Origin: Rhizobium lentis
GTDB taxonomy: Bacteria; Pseudomonadota; Alphaproteobacteria; Rhizobiales; Rhizobiaceae
DNA: 64,000 nt
Reading direction: 5' to 3'
Assembly (NCBI RefSeq): GCF_014200175.1
Contig: NZ_JACHBD010000011.1
Coordinates: 241,585 to 305,584 of the forward strand
The notes under the pieces are model-generated. The model saw only the letters and a program-made list of their open reading frames with translations, was not told the origin of the DNA and did not search any database. Positions within the stretch are counted from its first letter, which is position 1. The number at the start of each line of letters is the position of its first letter. Shown here one piece after another: positions 51,906 to 61,897 of this stretch. The translations under genes were made by a program, and so were the position numbers.

Positions 51906-54900
51906 ATGCGTGAAAAAACCGGTCTTGGTTCGAATGGCAAGGGTCTTGGCTGCCGGCTCGGCAGGCTTGCCCATCGCTCGCTTGCGCTCGTGCTCAGCGC
52001 GCTGCTGGTCTTTCAGCCGATGCTGGCCAATGCCCAGTCGGTCTCGGCAAGCACTACGGCGCCCGCCGCCAATCAGCCGGGCGTCGGCACGGCCCCGAAC
52101 GGCGTGCCGCTCATCGACATCGTCACCCCGAACAGCCAGGGTCTGTCGCACAACAAATACGACAATTTCAATGTCGGCACCCCGGGCCTCATCCTCAACA
52201 ATTTCAAGGGCGAGATCGGCAATTCCAATCTCGGCGGCGTCACGCCGGGCAATCCCAATCTAAACACATCAGGGCCGGCATCGGTCATCCTCAACGAGGT
52301 CACCAGCGGCAACCGCTCGGCCTTGAACGGACCGACCGAGGTGTTCGGCGGGCGGGCCGATGTGATCATCGCCAACCCGAACGGCATCACCTGCGACGGC
52401 TGCGGCTTCATCAACACGCCGCATGCGACGCTGACGACGGGCGTTCCCGATGTCGGCGCGGATGGTGCGCTGAAGGGCTTCACCGTCAACGGCGGCGATG
52501 TCAGCTTCGGCCCCAAGGGCGCCAACCTTGCCGCCGGCGCCGGCAGCGTCGACCTTTTCGATGTAGTCTCCCGTGCAGTCACCATCAACGGCCCTATTTA
52601 CGGCAACGATATTCGGATGACCGCCGGGCGCAACAAATTCGACTACGCGACCGGCAATGCGACGGCGCTGTCCGCAGCGTCGGGGACGCCGCAATACGCC
52701 ATCGACGGTTCGGCGCTCGGCGCGATGCAGGCCGGGCGCATCAAGATGGTCGTCACCGAACACGGAGCCGGCGTGCGCATGAGCGGCAATCTTGCCGCCA
52801 ACGTCAACGAGCTCTCGCTGTCGGCCGACGGCAAGATCTCACTCGGAAACGTCTCCGGTGAGCAGGGCGTTTCGATCTCCTCAAAGGCCAAGGTAACGGC
52901 CTCGAAGGTCACGTCGAAAGCAAAGGTCGACGTTCAGGCGGAGCAGGGCATCACCCTCGATACGGTCGCCGCCGATGGCGATATCGCGCTGTCGAGCGGC
53001 AGCGGCCTGCTGAGTGTCGGCGGCGAGGTCAATAGCGCCGCCAACGTCGAGATGTCGTCGGCGGCCGGCATTGCCGCCGGCAGCGTCGTCGCCGGCAATG
53101 CGCTCACCTTGTCCGCGACTGCGGGCAACATCCAGGTTTCAGGTGCGGTCAAGAGCGTTGATGCGCTTGCGATCACCGCGACCTCGGGCTCGATCTCCGC
53201 CGCCTCGCTCGTCAGCAGCAGCGGCGTCACGCTGTCCGCCGGCGCCGATATCGCCATTTCGGGCGATATGCTGGCGCAGGGCGATGTCACGGCTTCGGGC
53301 GGTTCGATCTCGGCCGGAACGATCGTCTCCGGCCTCGATATCGCGGCAACGAATGCGGCAAACGGCGGTACGGTGCTGACCGGGGCCGGCGACATCCAGC
53401 TTGCCGCCGGTAGCGGCGCGATCGCTGTCGACGCTTTGCTGTCGGCCGGTAACACATCGGTCACCTCAGGGGCGCTGACGGCCGGGAGCCTCATCGCGCA
53501 CGGCGCCGTGACGGTCAGCGCTGCCACCAATGTCAGCGGCCAGATCCTCAGCGCCGGCAATATCGACCTCACCGGTTCGGCCATCACCGCCGGCGCGATC
53601 ATCGCCGGCATCGACTTTACGGGAACCGATGCGGCCGGCGGCAATATCGTGCTGACGCAGGGCGGCGATCTCATCCTTGCCTCCAGCGGCGACATCGATG
53701 CCGGTACGCTACTTGCGGCAGGCAATATCTCGGCCTCTGCCGTCAATATCGGCGCCGACGCCGTCAGCGGTCATGGCGCGATCACGCTGTCCGGCAACAC
53801 TGAAGTGACGGGCAAGCTCCTTGGCGCCGGCAACATATCGATCACTGGCAATGCCATTTCGGCTGGTACGGTCGCCGCTGGCGTGGACTTTGCCGCCACC
53901 GCTGCGGGCGGTGTCCTCGCCGTCGGCTCGGTGGGCGACCTGACGCTCGACGCCGGAAGCGGCGGAACCGTCGATATCAACGCGCTGCTTGCCGCCGGCG
54001 CCTTCCTCGTCGATGCCGGCCGCTTCCAGGCCGACAACGTCAGCGGTCATAGCGCCGTGACCGTCACTGCCGATACCACAATCAGCGGCCAGCTGCTCGG
54101 CGCAGGTGACGTCACGGTCACGGGTCCCGCCATAAAGGCTGGGGCCATTGTCTCCGGCGTCGATTTCGCCGCCACCGCCCAGGCGGCCAATGGCGAAGTC
54201 GTTCTCGGCCAGAGCGGCGATCTCAGGCTTAAGGCCACAACAGGCGATATCGACGCGGGCAATCTTCTCGCTGCCGGCAATGTCGACGCCGACGCGGCGG
54301 GCGATGTCAGCGCCAACGTCATTACCCATCAGGATATGACGATCAGCGCCGGCGACGCGATCGATCTTGCCGGCCAATCGCTTGCCGCCGGAGACGCCAA
54401 CCTTTCGGCGCAAACCATCACCGTCGATACGCTCGTTTCCGGCCTCGACTTCGCCGGCACCGCACAATCGGTTAACGGCACGCTGGTGCTGCAGCAGTCG
54501 GGCGGCATGACCCTTGCCGCAACAAACGGCTCGGTCACCGCCGGCAACGCGCTACTGAGCAGCGGCGCGCTCTCGGCCAGTGCAAGCCAGAACATCGCCT
54601 ATAACAGACTTCAGAGCCTCGGCAGCGCGGCCCTCACGGCCTCCGGGGGCCAAATCAGCTACGGCAATCCCACGCGTACTGCCGGCAATCTGACGCTGAC
54701 CACCACCAACATCGACCTCTCCAATGGCGCCGCCGGCAACATCGCCGCCGGCGGTACGCTGACGCTGAACGCCGCCAGCGCCAACCTCGCCAACAGCAGC
54801 CTGACCCTCGGCGGTCTCGCCCTCAATCTCTCCGGCACGGCTGATCTCAGCGGCGCCCGGGTCAACGCCGTTACCACTGCCGGCGGTTCGGGCGACATCG

Positions 54901-57900
54901 CCATCAACGCCAGCGGCCTCTCCACCTCGACCGGCACGGCGCTGCTCGCCGCCCACGACCTGACGCTGACGCTGCCGTCGCTGACCAATGCCGGACAATT
55001 GGCCGCCGGCCACGATCTGACGTTCAATGTTTCCGGCGATTTCACCAACAGCGCCACCGGCCTGACCTATGCCGGCAACGACGCCAGCCTGTTCGTCGGC
55101 GGGGTGCTCACTAACAATCAGGGCGCCATCATCTCAGGCAACGATCTCGAGATCGCCGGCGTGGCATCAGGCCAAAGAAGCGCTGAAGTCACCAATATTT
55201 CCGGTCTGATTCAGGCTGGAAACGACATGTCGATCCTGACGGCCAAACTGACCAACCGGCGGGCCGTCACACCGCAATGGACGACCGGGACGCTGGTCTC
55301 CTCGGGCGTCGTCAGCGGCTTTACGCTCAACCCCGTCGCCGCCGGTCTGCCTTTCGGTTATCTCGAGACCGCCGATCAAAACATGTACCAGCTCTATGCC
55401 GGGGTCGATCCGGGGCTGTGGCAGGATTATCAGCCGCTGCTCTGGTCGAAGGCGACGCTCGCCGACGGCACGACCTATCGCGCATGGACCTGGATATCGG
55501 CCGATGGACCCGAAAAGGTCGGGCCGATCATCGACTGGATCAGGGCCCGCGTGCCGCGGGATGCGAACGGCAATCCCGTTGTCGATCCCAACAATCCGTC
55601 GCGCTATTTCATCGTCGACGAGGTGAATTTCAGCGGCTCGGACGAAAGCACCACCTACACCTGGGATTGGTCGTCCCACCTCAGCCAGTCGGTCTATGAA
55701 GACCGGTTGGTCGGCACGCTCAGCCCGGAAGCGACGATCCGGGCGAGCCGCAATCTCACCATCGACGCCACGAATCTGACCAATTCCTACAGCTCGATCG
55801 AGGCCGGCGGCAGCGCGACGCTGCGAGGCTCGGCGCTGACCAATACCGGCGTCAGCCTTTTCCGCACGACGACGACGACCTGCCACGCCCAGGGCGCCTG
55901 CACCGCCTATAATGCCAACGGCACCGCCAATCCTTCGAAGAACATCGCCAACGGCTCGACCATCGTCAGCTCGGTCCAGGCGATCGGCGGCGTCTCGGCC
56001 AACATCAAGGCCGACGGCGCGCTCTCCGTCGATTTCGGCAGCGTCAGCAACACATCGGCGGCCGGCTCGATGGCCGGTGGCGCCAGCGTCGCGGCATCCA
56101 GCAATCCCGGCGATCCGCTCTCGGCGCTCTCCGGCCTGACGGCCGGCGGCGCGCTGTTCAACGTCAATTCGTCGCTCGGCGGCGTCACCGCCAATGGCGG
56201 CAGCCTGCTTGCCGGGCTCGGCAATATCGCCGACCGCATTCGCGTCGATAGAGCGGCCCTCGAGGCCGCCGCCAAACCAGAATCAGGCGGCGTCGACGGG
56301 AAGATACCCCACCAGATATTCCTGTTCGAAACTCGCGAAGACTTCCTCGATGTCAGCAAGTTCTACGGCTCCGGCTATTTCATGAAGAAAATCGGCTACG
56401 TGCCGGAGACGACAGTTCCGTTTCTGGGCGACGCCTATTTCGAGAACCAGCTGATCGATACGCAACTGCGGAAGCTCGTCGGCGAAGGGCTCGGCAGAAG
56501 TACCTTCATCGCCGGCGACAGCGCCATCAAGCAGATGAAGACGCTGCTCGACAATGGCGTCAAATATGCCCAGGATAACGCCCTGGCCGTTGGCCAGGGC
56601 CTGACACCTGAGCAGGCGGCAGCCCTCAAAGAGTCGATTGTTCTCTACCAGTGGCAGACCATCGACGGCGTGCAGGTGCTTGCGCCCGTTGTCTACGTCG
56701 CCACCGCCGACCGGCAGAAGCTAACCGGCGCCGGCGCGGCCATGGCGGGCGGCTCGGTCAACATGACGGTCGGCAATCTCGACAATTCCGGCCTGATCGC
56801 TTCCGCCGGCGGGCTTACCATCACCGGCAAGACCATACAGGGCAGCGGAACGTTCCTGTCGCGCGGCGACACGGTGCTCAACGCCACCAACGGCATCACG
56901 CTGGCGGCCCAGACCATGACGCTCGGCGGCCAGAACATGGTCAACACCAATGCCGGTGTGACCGCATCGGGCAACGTGCAGCTTGCCGGCGGCAGCGGCG
57001 ATCTGGCGCTGAAGGGCGTCAAGGTGAACGCCGGCGGTTCCGCCCAGCTCTCCGGCAATAATGTCACGCTCGCAGCGGCCAAGGTCGACAACGGTGGTCA
57101 GCAAAATGCCACCGGCACCCAGGTCGCCAGCGGCGGGGCCCTGACGATCAAGGCAACCGATAATGTCAACGTTATCGGCAGTTCCGCCAAGGCGGGTACG
57201 ACGCTTGACGTGACCGCCGACAACGGCTCGGTGGCCGTGGTCTCGACCGATGTCGCCCGCAACAACCAGTCCGGCTACACCAGAACCCTCTCCACCGACC
57301 AGCAGCAATCGCAGCTTTCATCAGGCACGAACGCGACGATCAAGGCCGGCGATGACATCCTGCTCTCCGGCTCCTCCGTCGAGGCCAAGGGCAATGTCGC
57401 GCTCGCCGCCGGTGACGATATCAACATCACCGCCGCCCAGGAGCAATCGGCATCCACCTTCGGCAAGAAGTCCGCCTCGTCGATCACCCATGTCGGCTCT
57501 GAGATATCGGCCGGCGGCGACCTCTCGGTGACGGCGGGCAACAGCACCGGCGACCACGACCTCAACATTGTCGGCAGCAAGCTAGCCGCCGACGGCAAGG
57601 TCGGCCTCAAGGCCGATGGCGACGTAACGATCGCCGAAGCCACCGACACCGCAACTCTCGACACCAAGCTCAGCGTCAAGGGCGGTTTCCTCGGCAAGAG
57701 CGAGAAGACGACCACGCATCTCGAAACGACGACCGCCGTCGGCTCCGCCATCACAGGCGCCGGCGGCGTCGATATCGAATCCGGCAAGGATACGGTCATC
57801 TCGGCCTCGAATGTGATAGCCGGCGACGAGGATCATGATGCCGATCTCAACATCAAGGCCGGTGGCAATCTCATCGTCACCTCGGGCAAGGATACCAGCG

Positions 57901-60900
57901 CCAAGGATGACAAGGGATCACGCAGTGGTTTCCTCTCCAAAGACTCGTCCAGCCACAAAAGCTACGACGAGACCACCGTTGGCTCGCAGTTAAGCGCCAG
58001 CGGCGACATTAATCTGGACGCCGGCAAGGCGGCAGTCATCGCCGGTTCGAAGGCGGATGCAGATGGGTCGATCAACGTGACTGCCGATAGTGTCTCCATC
58101 ATCGGGGCGCAGGAGACGCACGAACTCGAGGAGCAGCGCAAGAAATCCGGCATCGGCGTCGGCTCAGGCGGCGGCTTCATTTCGATCTACGGCAGCCAGC
58201 AGAACAAGGGCGCCCAGGCCTCGACCCTCAATGTCGGCTCAGCGCTTTCCGCTGGGGAGGACGTCAACCTCACGGCGAAGGCAACCGATCTCAACATCAT
58301 GGGCTCCTCCGTCGATGCCGAGCGGGACATCAACTTGTCGGCGGCGCGCGACGTCAACGTGACGCCCGGCGCGGAAAGCTTCTCGCAATCCGAAGAGGAG
58401 AAGAAGTCCGGCTTTGGCCTGTCCTTCTCCGCCGGCAACGGCGGCATTTCCCTCGGCATCGGCGCACAGACGAGCAAGGACAGCTCGGCGCAACAGTCCG
58501 ACACCAATGCGGCGTCGATGCTGTCGGCCGGCCGTGACCTCAACATTTCTGCGGGCAACAACGTCAACCTGCAGGCCGCACACGCCTCGGCCGAGCGTGA
58601 CGTCAATCTGTTTGCGAAAAATGACATCAATCTGCTGTCGGCCAACGACGTCACCAATTATCAGGAGGTACACGAGAAGACCTTCGCCGGTGTGACGCTC
58701 AGCGTCTCCAGTCAGGTGAGCCAAGCCGCCAGCAGCATCATGAATTCGGCCGAGCGTCTGACCGGCGATAGCCGCGTCAACGCGATCACCAACACCGCCA
58801 TTGCCGGTCTAGGCTTCTACCAGGGCTACAAGGGCCTGAAGGAAGCCTATAAGCAACTGACCGATACCTCTCCCACGGCAGAAGGCCTCAAGTTCTCCGT
58901 CTCGCTATCGGCCGGCGTCAACCACCAGGAAAGCAGCTCCTCATCATCGTCCTCGACGCCTGTCGTCACCGAAATCCGCGCTGGCCGCTCGATCACCCTG
59001 AAGGCCGAGAACGGTTCCATTACCAGCGACGGCGCGCAGATCGCTGCCGGCTACGACAGGTTCGGTCTGCCGACTATCTCCGATGATCCTCTGGCCGGCG
59101 ACATCTTCCTGTCGGCAGACAAGGGCAATATCAACCTCAATGCGGCGACCGGTACCTCGGATACATCGAGCAAGAACTCCTCTTATAGCGTCGGCGTCGG
59201 TGTCAAGTGGGAGTGCGGTACGAAATCGAACTGCGTGCCCGGGGTCAGCGTCAGCGGTTCCTACGGCAAGGGCAATGACGGCACGACGGGGCTGACGAAT
59301 TACAACACCGATATCAGCGGCACCGGCGACGTCACCATTCTCACCAACGAACTCACTCTGAGAGGCGCCACCGTCACCGGAAACTCGGTGACCGCCGCGG
59401 TTCGGAGCCTGACGGTCGAAAGCCTTGTGGACACTGCAACTGCCGAGGCTCGCCAACTCAACCTCTCCGGCTCGATCGGCACGGACGGCTTCAGCGCCTC
59501 CGGCTCCACTCAAAAGGCGACGGGCGATGTCGCCATCGTCTCCGAGCAGTCCGGCATCCATGCCGGAACCGGCGGCCTAGATCTGACCGTCGACAGGAAG
59601 ACGACGCTCGTGGGCGCGCTACTGACCAGCGAGGCTCCGGCCAATCTGAACCACTTCGAAACCGGCACGCTCGATGTTGCCGATGTCGATACCCACTCGC
59701 GCTGGAAGGCCGACACCTATGGCGCCTCGATCGGTTCCGGCGGCTTGAGTTACGCACAGGTCAAGGATGGGGAGAGCGCAACCGGAAGAGCCTATTCGGC
59801 TATCGGCGGCAATATCGGCATCACCATCACCGATCCTGAACACCAGACGCAGGACATCGGCACGATCCGCCGCGACACTGACAACACCAATACGTCGCTG
59901 CCCGGTCTGCCGGATCTGCAGAACATCCTGCGCGACCAATACAAGACGCAGGCCGATCTGCAGGAAGCACAGAAGACGATGGCTGGGCTCGTCGGTGACA
60001 TTGCCAATGAGCTCTACAAACAAGCTGCTCTGAACCAAGACCAGGCCGGAATGGACTACTGGAAGGAAGGTGGAGTCGGCCGCGCGGCACTCCATGGGGT
60101 CGGTGGTGGTATCCTTGGTGGCGTCAACGGTTGGGAGGGAGCGATCAAGGCTGCTCTTGGCGGCGCTGTTACGACCTTGATGGCGCCGGCCATCGCCGAA
60201 CTCGTCAAGGGTATGCTCAAGGGCACAAAATATGAGGGAACACCGGAAGGCGACGCACTCGCCAAGTTGATCGGAGCAAGTCTGACGGCTGGTATCGGCG
60301 GAATCATTGGCGGCGGTGAAGGGGCTGGCTATGCGGCGGCGAACTACCAAAACAATTATCTCAAACACAAAGAGCTGCAGGAACTCTACGAGAAATTCGC
60401 CGCATGCGAAAAAGTGGCTAATCCAATTTCATGTCGCCAGAGTGCCTGGAACACGGCGATTGTCCAATCGCGAGCAAACCTCACCGCGCTCAAATTGTGC
60501 GGCAGTAATCTGAGCTGTGTTAGTGAAAAACTGCAGGAAATTAAAGACGGTGACCAGTTGCGCGTCCTTATCGGGAATACCGATTGGACGCTGGATCCGA
60601 ACGCATCGCCTATGGCAATCGCAAACACGCTCTACGGATGGCAAAGCGACGTAGAAGGCGAGACTTGGCAATATCTTGCTCAGGTGACTGCGGGCACCCC
60701 TCTCTTTGGCGAGTTCGAGGGCTTGCTTGCCCGTTCCATTACGACGACCCTGGGCGCCTGCGATTTCCTGTGCATGGATGATATCCGGACCGCCGAAGGC
60801 TTGGCTGGCGTCAGACCAAAGGTAAAAACTGACTTCGATCCTTCTGATCCAGCACTAAGCGTCAAAGGCGATCAGCTCCTTGAAACCGCTCCCGTTACGG

Positions 60901-61313
60901 CTGATGGCAGAACGACCCGTGAGAAAGCGGACAGTTATGAAGAAAATGTGCGAGAGGAATACGATAACGCCACAGCTGAGGAGCGTAGATACCAGACCGT
61001 GGTTGATGGAGAGGTAGTCAATGGTGTTGCAGATGACGTCACACGAATAGATGGAAAACTCACTGCAGTTGAAGCAAAATATGTCGCCGACTGGACGAAA
61101 TCGATCAGAAACCCATTCGGCACGATCGGATCTTGGTCATGGTCGAAAACGGAGCAAGCGAAGGTGCTGGCGCAGGCAAAGAAATATTCTCAGGCATTCG
61201 CAGGTGGGGTAATTTACCATACCAACAGTGTCGAGTTTGCAAACTATTACTCGAAAGTGTTTCTCGCGAACGGAATAACAAACGTGAAATTTCTGCTAAC
61301 CCCTGTCAAATGA
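51906..61313 (+). CDS. Filamentous haemagglutinin / CdiA-like exoprotein (TpsA) with C-terminal nuclease-like toxin
   Basis: Giant exoprotein of 3135 aa, secreted through the FhaC-like transporter. Extended signal peptide (residues 1-~45, ending LVFQPMLANAQSV); TPS haemagglutination domain (~60-300) with NPNL (about 117) and NPNGITCDGCGF (about 157); FHA-1 filament (~300-1110) including ~90-residue tandem repeats; an extracellular region (~1115-1600) with PHQIFLFETREDFLD and LGDAYFENQLIDTQLRKLVGE typical of large CdiA/HecA proteins; FHA-2 repeats (~1610-2265) rich in AGDDINITA-type units; a pretoxin region with a glycine-rich hydrophobic part (~2730-2830) and two cysteine pairs. The C-terminal ~160 residues carry a PD-(D/E)XK-like motif. 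The ATG at 51906 follows GGAAAG. Base composition falls visibly after ~60.3 kb. A classic VENN motif was not found. Confidence 0.9.
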   Translation: MREKTGLGSNGKGLGCRLGRLAHRSLALVLSALLVFQPMLANAQSVSASTTAPAANQPGVGTAPNGVPLIDIVTPNSQGLSHNKYDNFNVGTPGLILNNFKGEIGNSNLGGVTPGNPNLNTSGPASVILNEVTSGNRSALNGPTEVFGGRADVIIANPNGITCDGCGFINTPHATLTTGVPDVGADGALKGFTVNGGDVSFGPKGANLAAGAGSVDLFDVVSRAVTINGPIYGNDIRMTAGRNKFDYATGNATALSAASGTPQYAIDGSALGAMQAGRIKMVVTEHGAGVRMSGNLAANVNELSLSADGKISLGNVSGEQGVSISSKAKVTASKVTSKAKVDVQAEQGITLDTVAADGDIALSSGSGLLSVGGEVNSAANVEMSSAAGIAAGSVVAGNALTLSATAGNIQVSGAVKSVDALAITATSGSISAASLVSSSGVTLSAGADIAISGDMLAQGDVTASGGSISAGTIVSGLDIAATNAANGGTVLTGAGDIQLAAGSGAIAVDALLSAGNTSVTSGALTAGSLIAHGAVTVSAATNVSGQILSAGNIDLTGSAITAGAIIAGIDFTGTDAAGGNIVLTQGGDLILASSGDIDAGTLLAAGNISASAVNIGADAVSGHGAITLSGNTEVTGKLLGAGNISITGNAISAGTVAAGVDFAATAAGGVLAVGSVGDLTLDAGSGGTVDINALLAAGAFLVDAGRFQADNVSGHSAVTVTADTTISGQLLGAGDVTVTGPAIKAGAIVSGVDFAATAQAANGEVVLGQSGDLRLKATTGDIDAGNLLAAGNVDADAAGDVSANVITHQDMTISAGDAIDLAGQSLAAGDANLSAQTITVDTLVSGLDFAGTAQSVNGTLVLQQSGGMTLAATNGSVTAGNALLSSGALSASASQNIAYNRLQSLGSAALTASGGQISYGNPTRTAGNLTLTTTNIDLSNGAAGNIAAGGTLTLNAASANLANSSLTLGGLALNLSGTADLSGARVNAVTTAGGSGDIAINASGLSTSTGTALLAAHDLTLTLPSLTNAGQLAAGHDLTFNVSGDFTNSATGLTYAGNDASLFVGGVLTNNQGAIISGNDLEIAGVASGQRSAEVTNISGLIQAGNDMSILTAKLTNRRAVTPQWTTGTLVSSGVVSGFTLNPVAAGLPFGYLETADQNMYQLYAGVDPGLWQDYQPLLWSKATLADGTTYRAWTWISADGPEKVGPIIDWIRARVPRDANGNPVVDPNNPSRYFIVDEVNFSGSDESTTYTWDWSSHLSQSVYEDRLVGTLSPEATIRASRNLTIDATNLTNSYSSIEAGGSATLRGSALTNTGVSLFRTTTTTCHAQGACTAYNANGTANPSKNIANGSTIVSSVQAIGGVSANIKADGALSVDFGSVSNTSAAGSMAGGASVAASSNPGDPLSALSGLTAGGALFNVNSSLGGVTANGGSLLAGLGNIADRIRVDRAALEAAAKPESGGVDGKIPHQIFLFETREDFLDVSKFYGSGYFMKKIGYVPETTVPFLGDAYFENQLIDTQLRKLVGEGLGRSTFIAGDSAIKQMKTLLDNGVKYAQDNALAVGQGLTPEQAAALKESIVLYQWQTIDGVQVLAPVVYVATADRQKLTGAGAAMAGGSVNMTVGNLDNSGLIASAGGLTITGKTIQGSGTFLSRGDTVLNATNGITLAAQTMTLGGQNMVNTNAGVTASGNVQLAGGSGDLALKGVKVNAGGSAQLSGNNVTLAAAKVDNGGQQNATGTQVASGGALTIKATDNVNVIGSSAKAGTTLDVTADNGSVAVVSTDVARNNQSGYTRTLSTDQQQSQLSSGTNATIKAGDDILLSGSSVEAKGNVALAAGDDINITAAQEQSASTFGKKSASSITHVGSEISAGGDLSVTAGNSTGDHDLNIVGSKLAADGKVGLKADGDVTIAEATDTATLDTKLSVKGGFLGKSEKTTTHLETTTAVGSAITGAGGVDIESGKDTVISASNVIAGDEDHDADLNIKAGGNLIVTSGKDTSAKDDKGSRSGFLSKDSSSHKSYDETTVGSQLSASGDINLDAGKAAVIAGSKADADGSINVTADSVSIIGAQETHELEEQRKKSGIGVGSGGGFISIYGSQQNKGAQASTLNVGSALSAGEDVNLTAKATDLNIMGSSVDAERDINLSAARDVNVTPGAESFSQSEEEKKSGFGLSFSAGNGGISLGIGAQTSKDSSAQQSDTNAASMLSAGRDLNISAGNNVNLQAAHASAERDVNLFAKNDINLLSANDVTNYQEVHEKTFAGVTLSVSSQVSQAASSIMNSAERLTGDSRVNAITNTAIAGLGFYQGYKGLKEAYKQLTDTSPTAEGLKFSVSLSAGVNHQESSSSSSSSTPVVTEIRAGRSITLKAENGSITSDGAQIAAGYDRFGLPTISDDPLAGDIFLSADKGNINLNAATGTSDTSSKNSSYSVGVGVKWECGTKSNCVPGVSVSGSYGKGNDGTTGLTNYNTDISGTGDVTILTNELTLRGATVTGNSVTAAVRSLTVESLVDTATAEARQLNLSGSIGTDGFSASGSTQKATGDVAIVSEQSGIHAGTGGLDLTVDRKTTLVGALLTSEAPANLNHFETGTLDVADVDTHSRWKADTYGASIGSGGLSYAQVKDGESATGRAYSAIGGNIGITITDPEHQTQDIGTIRRDTDNTNTSLPGLPDLQNILRDQYKTQADLQEAQKTMAGLVGDIANELYKQAALNQDQAGMDYWKEGGVGRAALHGVGGGILGGVNGWEGAIKAALGGAVTTLMAPAIAELVKGMLKGTKYEGTPEGDALAKLIGASLTAGIGGIIGGGEGAGYAAANYQNNYLKHKELQELYEKFAACEKVANPISCRQSAWNTAIVQSRANLTALKLCGSNLSCVSEKLQEIKDGDQLRVLIGNTDWTLDPNASPMAIANTLYGWQSDVEGETWQYLAQVTAGTPLFGEFEGLLARSITTTLGACDFLCMDDIRTAEGLAGVRPKVKTDFDPSDPALSVKGDQLLETAPVTADGRTTREKADSYEENVREEYDNATAEERRYQTVVDGEVVNGVADDVTRIDGKLTAVEAKYVADWTKSIRNPFGTIGSWSWSKTEQAKVLAQAKKYSQAFAGGVIYHTNSVEFANYYSKVFLANGITNVKFLLTPVK
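53430..54600 (+). repeat. Tandem ~90-residue repeats in the exoprotein FHA-1 region
   Basis: Four to five in-frame units of 89-94 codons recur; unit starts are at about 53430, 53697, 53973, 54252 and 54534. Each contains a LLxAGN start, VSGHGAVT-like, ISGQLLGAGN-like and AGVDFAAT-like segments and ends in GDIDAG-like sequence. Spacing of 267-282 bp with diverged DNA indicates old duplication of a beta-helix block. Confidence 0.75.
60834..61313 (+). other. Exoprotein C-terminal toxin domain, PD-(D/E)XK nuclease-like
   Basis: The last ~160 residues contain D3043/D3044-x11-E3056-A-K3058 (ADDVTRIDGKLTAVEAKYV) followed by Q3090-A-K-K-Y3094, the core motif plus QxxxY helix seen in several restriction-endonuclease-fold toxins. 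The flanking YHTNSVEFANYYSKVFLANG is like the closing strand-helix of such domains. Nuclease activity and nucleic-acid target are inferred. Confidence 0.65.
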
Positions 61314-61323
61314 AGGAAAGAAC

Positions 61324-61731
61324 ATGGCAAGCCAACTAGACAGATTGGAGAGAATACTAGGCGGGAAATTTGAGCGGCGTGACGCGCGTGTCATTCCTGG
61401 CACTCAGTCAGTCGATGGCGTCGAGTTTGCGTATTTCTCGGATGATGGAAAAAACCAGTTCGCCAAGCAGTTTAAAAGTCTCACGCGCGACGTTAAGCCT
61501 CGGGCAGCAACGCGTGGTGGTCTCAATGAAAGCGGATGCAGGATTACACCACCGGATGGGCCAACATTCCACGCGATTGAGTATCATGGGGACGTCGAAG
61601 GTTGGAGAAAAGACGTCAATGCCGGTGCCATAGGGCTTGGCCTACTGTTGGCCCGAATTGAAGATGGAAACTTCGTAATTTCAGACGGCCGCCGGTTTCC
61701 GCTGTCTGTGTGCCAAGTTGATTTCAAGTGA
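61324..61731 (+). CDS. Candidate immunity protein of the CDI locus
   Basis: A 135-residue soluble protein with no signal peptide, encoded 10 bases after the exoprotein stop with GAAGGAAAG as ribosome site. It is rich in charged residues (LDRLERILGGKFERRDARVIPG, FYF-type YFSDDGKNQFAKQF) and ends in a beta-rich part (GNFVISDGRRFPLSVCQVDFK). No family was recognised, which is usual for cognate immunity genes. Position, size, cytoplasmic location and the same A+T-rich base composition as the toxin end all fit CdiI. It should bind and block the nuclease-like domain in sibling cells. Confidence 0.7.
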   Translation: MASQLDRLERILGGKFERRDARVIPGTQSVDGVEFAYFSDDGKNQFAKQFKSLTRDVKPRAATRGGLNESGCRITPPDGPTFHAIEYHGDVEGWRKDVNAGAIGLGLLLARIEDGNFVISDGRRFPLSVCQVDFK

Positions 61732-61897
61732 GCGACAAGCACGCCTCCTGCTGGAGTAGGGCAGAGCCATTTAAGATCTGAACAATCTTATACATTTGGA
61801 GGAAACTACATGGAATTTTCTTGGGTAATATGATGGTAGTCGAGAGATGGCGTCAGAATTTGCGTAATGATTTACGAGACGCATTGAACGGAAAACC

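Noticed and set aside
53430..54600. CRISPR-like periodic repeats
   Set aside because: The repeats are about 270-280 bp, in frame, diverged at DNA level and lie within the exoprotein; there are no short identical repeats with spacers and no cas genes.
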